From the NCBI GenBank assembly GCA_027074255.1, contig JALTDI010000166.1, positions 1 through 21,475 on the forward strand: a stretch of 21,475 bases of DNA, read 5' to 3'. Under the pieces are notes generated by a model. The model did no database searches. It worked only from the letters and a program-made list of their open reading frames with translations, and was not told where the DNA came from. Positions within the stretch are counted from its first letter, which is position 1. Every line of letters starts with the position of its first letter. Source of the DNA: Desulfurellales bacterium (GTDB lineage: Bacteria > Campylobacterota_A > Desulfurellia > Desulfurellales > Hippeaceae). The position numbers were made by a program, and so were the translations under genes. Below are positions 6,610 through 13,999 of the stretch, piece by piece.

Positions 6610-7626
6610 ATGTCAAAACGTTATTTGATTATTCAAACCGCTTTCTTGGGTGACACCATATTGACAGAACCCCTTATAGAAACAATTAAAGAAAACGACC
6701 CGACTTCTTTTATAGCAGCCCTGATTATTCCCGAAAACAAAGACGTGTTCAGTTTAAATCCTAAGGTTGACAGTATTATAACATACGATAAACACGGAAA
6801 AGACAACGGCATAATGGGGCTGTTCAGAATTATGAAAAAGATAGAACAGTTCAATTTTGATGTGGTTATATCACCTCACATGAGTTTTAGGAGTTCTCTT
6901 GTTGCTTTTTTTTCCAAGGCAAAAACACGTATCGGATTTAATGAAGCGGATATAAGTTTCGTTTACACTAACAAGGTAAGAAAGATAAAACATATTCATG
7001 AAAGGGATAAAATTCTTTTGCTCCTATCTCCTTTGAACTTTAAAAAAATATCAAAATCAATAAAACTATACTATTCAGAGGACAATAAAAGGTTTATTGA
7101 GGGGATACTGGAGGCATACAGTATAGACAGAAATAAACAGCTCATAGGAATAAGCGCATCTTCTGTCTGGCCTACAAAGAGATGGCCTGAAAAATATTTT
7201 AGAGAAGTTGCACGTTCCCTGAGTGAAAAAGGCTATACGGTAGTACTTTTCGGCACACATAAAGATATTGAAAGGTCGGAATTTATAAAAGACAACAATG
7301 ATAAAATTATAGATTTAACGGGAAAAACAAACATAAAAGATATGTTTTACGCCATATCAAGGCTAAGTTTGTTAATAAGCAACGACTCGGCTCCGATTCA
7401 TATAGCAAGCGCATATAATATCCCTACAATAGATATTTACGGACCCACAATTCCCGAATTCGGATTTTTTCCATTAAGCGACAAAAATGAAATACTTGAA
7501 ATCAGGGGACTGGAATGCAGACCGTGCGGAAAACACGGCAGTGTATCGTGTCATAAGAAACATTTTAAATGTATGTTGGATATAACTCCAACTATGGTTT
7601 TGGACGCCGTTTTTAAACTGCTATGA
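6610..7626 (+). CDS. Glycosyltransferase family 9 (heptosyltransferase-like), first copy
   Basis: Probably transfers a heptose or related sugar from a nucleotide donor to the lipopolysaccharide core at the inner face of the cytoplasmic membrane. From ATG 6610 it has 338 residues. The N-terminal 'YLIIQTAFLGDTILTEPLI' matches the family start. 'ISASSVWPTKRWPEKYF' and 'LISNDSAPIHIASAYNIP', followed by 'IYGPT', are GT9 donor-site motifs. The C-terminus has four cysteines in a CxxC...C...C arrangement, repeated in the next gene. An in-frame TTG at 6595 is possible; I prefer the ATG because the family start follows at once. No clear Shine-Dalgarno is seen for either. The last bases overlap the next gene as ATGA. 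The exact acceptor sugar is unknown. Confidence 0.88.
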   Translation: MSKRYLIIQTAFLGDTILTEPLIETIKENDPTSFIAALIIPENKDVFSLNPKVDSIITYDKHGKDNGIMGLFRIMKKIEQFNFDVVISPHMSFRSSLVAFFSKAKTRIGFNEADISFVYTNKVRKIKHIHERDKILLLLSPLNFKKISKSIKLYYSEDNKRFIEGILEAYSIDRNKQLIGISASSVWPTKRWPEKYFREVARSLSEKGYTVVLFGTHKDIERSEFIKDNNDKIIDLTGKTNIKDMFYAISRLSLLISNDSAPIHIASAYNIPTIDIYGPTIPEFGFFPLSDKNEILEIRGLECRPCGKHGSVSCHKKHFKCMLDITPTMVLDAVFKLL

Positions 7627-8606
7627 AATTTCTTGTCATAAGATTTTCTTCACTCGGAGATATAATATTGACAACGGCTTTTTTGCAAAAGCTGAAAGGA
7701 ATCTACCCAAAAAGTACTATATACTATGCTACAAAAGCGGAATTTGCAGAAATACTATACAAACAGCCCTTTGTAGATAAAGTTATAGAACTAAAAAAAA
7801 AAGAAAGTATATTTGAGTTTTCAAAAAAAATAAGCAGAGAAACATTTGACTGTGTCTTTGATTTGCATAAAAACCCAAGAAGCATTGCTTTATCTCTACT
7901 TGTTAAAACGAAAAACATCAAAAGGGTCAACAAACACACTCTATACAGGCATAAATTACTTCATAAAAAACTTCTTTTCTTCATAAAAGAAAGAGAAACA
8001 GAGTATAATATAGATGACGAAATAAAGCTTATATCTAATAATTACAAAGATGCCAAAGCCGTTCTATTTGTCGAAAACAAGGATAAACAATCAGGAAAGC
8101 CTATTATAGGCATAGCTCCCGGCGCCAAATGGGAAACGAAAAGATGGCCCAAGGAATATTTCAAAGAACTCATAGAACTGATTAACAAGGATAAGGACTG
8201 CGAGATTCGTATATTCGGTTCAAAAGACGAATTTGATATTGCAAGTTATATTAAAAACGGATATAAAAATGTTGTGAATTTTGCAGGCGAACTATCCATA
8301 AGGAAAACAGCAGAATTTATGGCAGAGTGCAGCCTCGTTGTATCAAACGATTCTGCATTAATGCACATGGCATCGGCGCTGGATATACCCGTTATAGCTA
8401 TATTCGGGCCTACGGTGAAGGAGTTTGGGTTTTATCCCAAAGGAAAAAGTTACGTGTTTGAAAAAAAGGAGTTAACATGCAGACCGTGTTCTCTGCACGG
8501 TACTAACAGGTGCAAAAAAAACAATCATAGATGTATGAAAGACATAAAGCCGCAAGATGTTTACAAACCGATAAAAAAATTATTGGAGGTTGATGGTTAT
8601 GATTAA
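7623..8606 (+). CDS. Glycosyltransferase family 9 (heptosyltransferase-like), second copy
   Basis: A 327-residue paralogue of the preceding gene. It begins 'MKFLVIRFSSLGDIILTTAF', the standard WaaC/WaaF-type N-terminus. It also has 'IGIAPGAKWETKRWPKEYF' and 'VVSNDSALMHMASALDIP', followed by 'IFGPT'. Like its neighbour it ends with a CRPCSLHG...C...C cysteine cluster. The start ATG overlaps the upstream stop as ATGA, so translation is coupled. The two genes likely add consecutive core sugars, in line with tandem heptosyltransferases of other Gram-negatives. Substrates cannot be told from sequence alone. Its end overlaps the deacetylase gene by 8 nt. Confidence 0.9.
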   Translation: MKFLVIRFSSLGDIILTTAFLQKLKGIYPKSTIYYATKAEFAEILYKQPFVDKVIELKKKESIFEFSKKISRETFDCVFDLHKNPRSIALSLLVKTKNIKRVNKHTLYRHKLLHKKLLFFIKERETEYNIDDEIKLISNNYKDAKAVLFVENKDKQSGKPIIGIAPGAKWETKRWPKEYFKELIELINKDKDCEIRIFGSKDEFDIASYIKNGYKNVVNFAGELSIRKTAEFMAECSLVVSNDSALMHMASALDIPVIAIFGPTVKEFGFYPKGKSYVFEKKELTCRPCSLHGTNRCKKNNHRCMKDIKPQDVYKPIKKLLEVDGYD

Positions 8607-9660
8607 CGATAGAGTTCCGGTTTTACTTTATCATCATATTAATTATGACGATAATGTATTGGCAGTATCGCCCGAATTATTCGAAGAACAGTTAAAATTT
8701 CTAAAAAACGAGGGGTATGAATCCATAGGGACAAAAGAGTTGGGGGAATTTTTGACAACAGGGAAAAAGGATTTTGACAAAGGTATAGTTATAACCATAG
8801 ACGACGGATATTTGGATACTTGGGTATATGCTTACCCTCTTTTAAAAAAATACGGATTTAGAGCTATTGTTTTTGTCGTTTCGTGGACAGTGGAAGAGGA
8901 CGAATATCTCGGTTTCAATTTAGACGATTATTACGAAGGGAAAATAACAAAAGATATGATACCTAAATGCAGTGCGAATTATGTAGTGGAAAACGGCAGG
9001 AGGAAAAAGCAGGAAAGAAGACTGTGCTGGAGAGAAGTTAGAGAAATGGACAAAAGCGGCGTAATAGATATAGAGCCCCACAGTAAATTTCATAGAAGAA
9101 TATACGCATCAGATAAAATTATCGGGTTCAATCACCCTCAGCACAAACTGTCGGCGTGGAGCGCAATAAAAGGAGATGAACGACTGGGAACACCGGATTT
9201 TTTAAGAAAACCAGAATTTATAGCAAGAGAATTTACTGCATACCAGGATTTAAGGGATAGACTTGCTCAATACGTATTGGATAACGGATATATAAAATTC
9301 TTCGATAAACAGGGATGGAAAGATGAACTAAACAGCGTTGTGGAAGCATATAAGAAAGAAAAAAACAGTGATAAAATAGGAGAATGGGAATCAGAAAAGG
9401 ATCAGATAAAAAGAATAAGATCCGAATTGGAGGTTTCTAAGGGTGAAATAGGATGGGAGGTTAAAAAAATCTGCGAATCATTTTCGTGGCCTTGGGGTGC
9501 ATATAACGAGATGTCTCTAAAAATAGCTAAAGAGGTAGGATTTGAATGCATCTTTACAACAAAGCCGGGCTTCAATTATTACGGTGATTCTCAATACGAA
9601 ATAAAAAGATTAGGGATATGGAAAAAAGACATGGATTGGTTTAAATCTTTGCTTAAATAA
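8599..9660 (+). CDS. Polysaccharide deacetylase with a large charged insertion
   Basis: A 353-residue NodB-type carbohydrate esterase (CE4-like) that likely removes N-acetyl groups from a surface sugar. Motifs are 'VPVLLYHHI' (6-14), catalytic and metal aspartates D68-D69 in TIDDGY, and a metal-binding HSKFH (161-165). Near the C-terminus 'WPWGAYNE' (297-304) corresponds to the usual PxG motif, followed by 'AKEVGFECIFTT'. Between HSKFH and WPWGAYN are about 130 residues rich in Lys and Glu, much longer than in compact NodB domains. No signal peptide is seen, so it may act in the cytosol on a glycan intermediate. I chose ATG 8599, 9 nt after GGAGG; ATG 8593 and TTG 8590 are too close to that site. 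It sits between GT9 and GT4 genes in one operon. Confidence 0.88.
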   Translation: MINDRVPVLLYHHINYDDNVLAVSPELFEEQLKFLKNEGYESIGTKELGEFLTTGKKDFDKGIVITIDDGYLDTWVYAYPLLKKYGFRAIVFVVSWTVEEDEYLGFNLDDYYEGKITKDMIPKCSANYVVENGRRKKQERRLCWREVREMDKSGVIDIEPHSKFHRRIYASDKIIGFNHPQHKLSAWSAIKGDERLGTPDFLRKPEFIAREFTAYQDLRDRLAQYVLDNGYIKFFDKQGWKDELNSVVEAYKKEKNSDKIGEWESEKDQIKRIRSELEVSKGEIGWEVKKICESFSWPWGAYNEMSLKIAKEVGFECIFTTKPGFNYYGDSQYEIKRLGIWKKDMDWFKSLLK

Positions 9661-9673
9661 AGAATAAGGGGAA

Positions 9674-10719
9674 ATGTTTTTATAAGCAAGATTAATATTC
9701 TTCATATAGATACGGAAAAAAATCTGGGCGGAGGAGAAAGACAGCTTAAGCTTCTTATAGATAACCTTGATGAAAGGTTTAACTCCTTCGTTATTGTAAA
9801 ACGCAATAGTGAAACGGAAAATTTCTTCAAACATGCAAAAAATCTTTATTCCGCAGAATTTATAAGCGGCTTTAGCTTAAAAGCTGCGGCAAAAATGATA
9901 AAAATAATTAAAGACAATAAAATAGATATAATACACGCCCATACGGGAGCTGCGGCCAATTACGCTTTGGCTTTCAAACCGTTTGTAAAATGCACAATTG
10001 CAACAAGGAGGGTGACGATACCCATCAAAAATCCCATTAAAAAGTGGAAATACAAAAAATTGGACAGGGTAGTTATTGTCTCCAAGAATATGACAGAGCA
10101 ATTAAGATTTTTGAAAAATATCGAATGGATAGAAAGTGCTATCGACCCCAAATTTTCAAAGTGCATCACAAGGAATGAGGCCATTCACTTCCTAAATATA
10201 GACGATAAATTTATGTACATATGCAGCGTGGGAAAGATAGAAACTATGAAAGGGCAGGATTATCTCATAAAAGCGTTTGCACTTTTAAAAAAAGAAATGC
10301 ATAATGTAAAACTCATTATAGCAGGTTCTGGCAATACTAAAAAACTTATAGATACCGCGAAAGCTTTAAATGTACAAAAAGATATTATATTTACGGGATT
10401 TGTTGAGGATACACGTTATATTTACGCTGCAAGTGATGTCTGCGTTGTAGCTTCAATATTCGGCGAGGGGTCATCGGCAGTGATAAAGGAAGCCTTATCA
10501 TGTAAAATTCCCGTCGTATCAACCAACATTGGAAGTGCCGATTATCTGATAAACGACAACGGCCTGCTTGTAGAGCCGAAAAACATTAAACAGATGAAAA
10601 ATGCTATTTTGGAATTGCTTATGAAAAAGCGTGCCGTAAATTTTGATACCGAGCGGTTTTTACCTAAGAATATGACAAAAAAATATGAAAAACTGTATGA
10701 AAACTGTTTTTTAAGCTAA
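9674..10719 (+). CDS. Glycosyltransferase family 4 with an unresolved or broken start
   Basis: A GT-B glycosyltransferase of the GT4 type. The C-terminal part has 'SVGKIETMKGQDYLIKAF' and the EX7E motif in 'GEGSSAVIKEAL', then 'PVVSTNIGS'. The first in-frame ATG is at 9895, but the same frame stays open back to 9661 and encodes a normal GT4 N-terminus, 'KINILHIDTEKNLGGGERQL', so 9895 is too late. That upstream frame has no ATG, GTG or TTG. The only nearby ATG (9674) is one base out of frame, followed by five T and TAA at 9683. Either one T is missing from the T run, or translation begins at ATA 9682, 10 nt after AAGGGG. The product probably acts in surface glycan synthesis with its operon neighbours. 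Its end overlaps the convergent pheA by 4 nt. Confidence 0.75.
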
Positions 10720-11825
10720 CTGCGCTGACTTTTGGGATACGAGCCCAATATTTTTAAAAATACCGTAAATTTTTCAATCTCTTTTAAAGATTCTCTAACC
10801 TTACGGTCATCCGTATGCCCGTCAACATCAACATAAAATATGTACGACCAGCTTTTCTGCTTCGAGGGACGGGATTCTATCCGCGTTAAGTTTATACTGT
10901 TCCTATAAAAAGGCTCTAAAATTTGATATAAAGCTCCAACCCTGTCTTTTATTGTAAACATAAACGATGTTTTATCACTGCCGCTTTTTTTCGGTATTTT
11001 ATTACCTATAACAAGAAAACGCGTTATGTTGTTGTTTTTATCCTCAATACCCCTTGCCAGTATGTTTAAAGAATATATCTTAGCAGCCGCAGAAGATGCA
11101 ATAGCAGCAACAGTTTCATCTTTTTCGGCGATTTTGGCTGCCTTGGCCGTTGATGTCGTTTCAAAAAGAGAGACATTGGGCAGGTGTTTTTTTATCCAGC
11201 TTTTACACTGTCCCAAAGCGTTAGGGTGAGAATAGATAGATCTTATGTGTTCCAATGAGTCAGACTTCGATAAAAGGTTGTGATTGATATCTATTATAAT
11301 TTCCGAAACAATTTTAACCGAAGAGTTGACAAACATATCAAGTGTATAATTCACAACTCCCTCAATGGAATTCTCAATGGGCACAACACCGAAATCGGCA
11401 CGCTCAGCCTCAACATCCATAAAAACATCTTCAATGGACTCCTCGGGCATATAATGCAGGGAAAGTCCAAAACGTTCGATTGCAGCTTCATGTGTAAATG
11501 TTGCCTCAGGCCCCAAATAACTAATCACGAGAGGTTCCTCCAATTTTATAGAGGCGCTCATTATCTCTCTAAAAATGGTTTTAAGGCTTTTTACCGGAAA
11601 ATCACCGGATGCATTCTGCTCAATAATTTCATATATCTTCGTCTCTCTGTCAGGCGAATAAAATGAAAGTTTTTTGCTTCTTTTTACAGCTCCGACATCT
11701 TTAACAAGCTGAGCCCTTTTTTCCAGCAATTTTATAATTCTTATATCTATATCGCTTATTTCTTTTCTTAAATCGTCCAGTTTCTTTATAGGAACCTGGC
11801 TGTCATTTCTCTCCATTTTCTCCAT
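10716..11825 (-). CDS. pheA: P-protein: chorismate mutase / prephenate dehydratase
   Basis: A bifunctional 369-residue enzyme of phenylalanine synthesis that converts chorismate to prephenate and then to phenylpyruvate. The order is an AroQ-type chorismate mutase helix bundle (about 15-95), a prephenate dehydratase domain (about 99-275, with 'YLGPEATFTHEA', 'VVPIENSIEGVV' and the catalytic TRF in 'ITRFLVIG'), and a C-terminal ACT domain with 'GALY' (297-300) and 'ESRP' (317-320). The last two are the phenylalanine-binding motifs, so feedback inhibition is expected. The start overlaps the accA 3' end by 40 nt. A second ATG at 11816 has GGAG just upstream and is an equally good start (366 aa). 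It is the last gene of the minus-strand run. Confidence 0.95.
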   Translation of the reverse strand: MEKMERNDSQVPIKKLDDLRKEISDIDIRIIKLLEKRAQLVKDVGAVKRSKKLSFYSPDRETKIYEIIEQNASGDFPVKSLKTIFREIMSASIKLEEPLVISYLGPEATFTHEAAIERFGLSLHYMPEESIEDVFMDVEAERADFGVVPIENSIEGVVNYTLDMFVNSSVKIVSEIIIDINHNLLSKSDSLEHIRSIYSHPNALGQCKSWIKKHLPNVSLFETTSTAKAAKIAEKDETVAAIASSAAAKIYSLNILARGIEDKNNNITRFLVIGNKIPKKSGSDKTSFMFTIKDRVGALYQILEPFYRNSINLTRIESRPSKQKSWSYIFYVDVDGHTDDRKVRESLKEIEKFTVFLKILGSYPKSQRS

Positions 11826-12736
11826 CTTTTTTCAAGAAGTCTCTTTTTATTTAAGTCTTTAAGCTCGTGCAGGTTTTTCACAATGAAATTTTTAATGTTA
11901 TCCGCCATTTCCGCATAATTTCTATGAGCTCCGCCAAGAGGTTCTTTTATTATTTCGTCTATTATTCCAAGTTCAAGCAGGTCTTTTGCCGTAACCCTCA
12001 TTGATTTGGCAGCATCAATTGAATGTTCGGTATCTCTCCAAAGAATGGATGAACATCCCTCGGGCGAGATAACACCATATATGGAAAATTCGAGCATACC
12101 GATTTTATCCCCGCTCGATATGGCAAGGGCACCGCCGCTTCCGCCCTCACCTGTTACAACAACAATAATAGGAACGGATATCTCGAACATCGTGTATAAA
12201 TTTCTCGCTATTGCTTCGGATTGTCCTCTCTCTTCGGCTCCGATTCCCGGGTATGCCCCCGGTGTATCAACAAACGTAACTATCGGGATATTAAATTTTT
12301 CTGCAAGCTTCATTACTCTCTGGGTTTTTCTATATCCTTCGGGGTTTGACATACCGAAGTTCCTATACAAATTATCTTTTGTGTTTTTTCCCTTTTGATG
12401 GCCTATTACGGCGATTTTTTGTTCGTCTATGTATCCGAATCCGGTTACTATCGCCTTATCGTCCCTAAACAATCTATCTCCGTGTATTTCTGTAAAATCA
12501 TCTACGATATACTTTATATAATCAAGCGTGTACGGCCTGTTTGGATGACGAGCAATTTTAATAATTTTATCTATCGAGAGATTCTCAAACTCCTTTTTAA
12601 TAATTTCATTCTTCTTTTGCTCCAAAGTTTCTATTTCCTCTAAAACGTCTATTCCTTTTTCATTCGCCATCTCCCTTAAATTATTGATTTTTTCTTCTAT
12701 GTCATAGATAGGCTTTTCAAAATCTAAAACAAGCAT
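11786..12736 (-). CDS. accA: Acetyl-CoA carboxylase carboxyltransferase subunit alpha
   Basis: A 316-residue AccA of normal length; with AccD it transfers the carboxyl group from biotin to acetyl-CoA, giving malonyl-CoA for fatty acid synthesis. Motifs are 'VDTPGAYPGIGAEERGQS' (156-173), the oxyanion-hole loop 'GEGGSGGALAI' (196-206) and 'SPEGCSSILW' (224-233). An N-terminal coiled region (about 7-50) is usual for AccA. The ATG is supported by AGGAGGG upstream. It lies 27 nt after lysC and overlaps pheA at its end; accD is not in the window. Confidence 0.97.
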   Translation of the reverse strand: MLVLDFEKPIYDIEEKINNLREMANEKGIDVLEEIETLEQKKNEIIKKEFENLSIDKIIKIARHPNRPYTLDYIKYIVDDFTEIHGDRLFRDDKAIVTGFGYIDEQKIAVIGHQKGKNTKDNLYRNFGMSNPEGYRKTQRVMKLAEKFNIPIVTFVDTPGAYPGIGAEERGQSEAIARNLYTMFEISVPIIVVVTGEGGSGGALAISSGDKIGMLEFSIYGVISPEGCSSILWRDTEHSIDAAKSMRVTAKDLLELGIIDEIIKEPLGGAHRNYAEMADNIKNFIVKNLHELKDLNKKRLLEKRWRKWREMTARFL

Positions 12737-12763
12737 TATAATACCCTCCTTATTGAGGTTTAA

Positions 12764-13987
12764 TCACTCATTACCCAAATTAAAAGAATCGTGCAGCGTT
12801 CTAACGGCAAGCTCGGTATATTTTTCATCTATTAAGCAAGAAACCTTTATTTCTGATGTGGATATAGCCCTTATGTTTATACCTTCATTGGCCAGAGAAT
12901 CAAACATTTTTGCAGCAACTCCCGGGTGAGACCTCATACCGACTCCAACTATGGAAACTTTGGCAACATCCTTATTCAGCGTAACATCTCCGGCATCTAT
13001 GTTTTTTGCAAGATTCCTCAACAGTTCATAGGCTTTCTCCGCATCGTCTCTTGGGACAGTAAACGAAATATCCGTCGTCCTTCCGTCATCACTGACATTC
13101 TGCACTATAACATCAACGTTGATATTGTTTGACGCAATCGTGTTAAATATCTTGGAAGCAATTCCCGGCTCATCTTTCACGCTATTAATTTTCAGCCTTG
13201 CCTGATTTTTATCCTGAGCAATCCCGGAAACCAAAATTTTTTCCATATTCTCATCCTCCTTTGTAACCAGAGTGCCTTTATTAAATGTAAAACTCGACAA
13301 AACCATTATGGGAACATTGTATTTCATACCGAATTCAACAGACCTTATCTGCAAAACCTTAGCGCCGAGACTGGCCAGCTCCATCATTTCAGAATAGCTT
13401 ATTCTATCAAGCTTCCTGGCATTCTTAACAATACGCGGATCAGCCGTATATATTCCGTCAACATCGGTGTAAATTTCACACACATCGGCATTTAATGCCG
13501 CCGCAACCGCGACCGCCGTTGTATCAGAGCCCCCCCTTCCAAGTGTTGTAACATCCCCGGTTTTTTCGCTTATTCCTTGAAAGCCGGCAATTATAACTAC
13601 ATAACCGTCGTTAACATAATTCATAATTTTATCTGCATCTATCGATTTTATTCTTGCTTTTGTATGCACCTCGTCTGTGACCATACCGCATTGACGCCCT
13701 GTCATGGCCATAGCCTTTTGTCCGAGCTCATTAATTTTTATTGCAACAAGAGAGCTTGAAACCCTTTCACCGCTTGATAAAAGCAAATCCATCTCCCTTT
13801 CGCTTGGATTATTTGAAAGCTCTTTCGCCAATTTTATCAATCTGTCCGTTTCTCCCGCCATAGCGGAAACTATGGCAACGACATTATTTCCTTTATCCTT
13901 GGTTTCTTTAATATGCTGAGCGACAATTTCGATACGCTCCACACTCCCGACCGACGTTCCACCGTATTTTTGAACAACAAGAGCCAT
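12764..13987 (-). CDS. lysC: Aspartate kinase
   Basis: A 407-residue monofunctional aspartokinase for the first step of lysine, threonine and methionine synthesis. The kinase domain has 'VQKYGGTSVG' (5-14), 'AGFQGIS' (134-140) and 'GRGGSDTTAVA' (150-160). Two C-terminal ACT domains follow from about residue 250 and should bind the inhibiting amino acids. GGAGGT precedes the ATG. Inside the gene, M248 has its own strong ribosome site, as in lysC genes that make alpha and beta subunits from one frame. It lies 12 nt after ftsK and 27 nt before accA. Confidence 0.96.
   Translation of the reverse strand: MALVVQKYGGTSVGSVERIEIVAQHIKETKDKGNNVVAIVSAMAGETDRLIKLAKELSNNPSEREMDLLLSSGERVSSSLVAIKINELGQKAMAMTGRQCGMVTDEVHTKARIKSIDADKIMNYVNDGYVVIIAGFQGISEKTGDVTTLGRGGSDTTAVAVAAALNADVCEIYTDVDGIYTADPRIVKNARKLDRISYSEMMELASLGAKVLQIRSVEFGMKYNVPIMVLSSFTFNKGTLVTKEDENMEKILVSGIAQDKNQARLKINSVKDEPGIASKIFNTIASNNINVDVIVQNVSDDGRTTDISFTVPRDDAEKAYELLRNLAKNIDAGDVTLNKDVAKVSIVGVGMRSHPGVAAKMFDSLANEGINIRAISTSEIKVSCLIDEKYTELAVRTLHDSFNLGNE
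13244..13260 (-). promoter_or_regulatory. Internal ribosome site and ATG for a lysC beta subunit
   Basis: On the minus strand AGGAGG is followed after 8 nt by ATG 13246, in frame with lysC at residue 248. Translation from here would give a 160-residue protein holding both ACT domains, about the size of the beta subunits of alpha2beta2 aspartokinases in Bacillus and Corynebacterium. The neighbouring codons read Lys-Glu-Asp, so part of the match could come from protein coding constraints. Confidence 0.5.
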
Positions 13988-13999
13988 AATGACCTCCGG

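Noticed and set aside
9895..10719. ATG 9895 as the true start of the GT4 gene.
   Set aside because: It would remove the conserved GGGERQ N-terminal segment that is plainly encoded upstream in the same frame.
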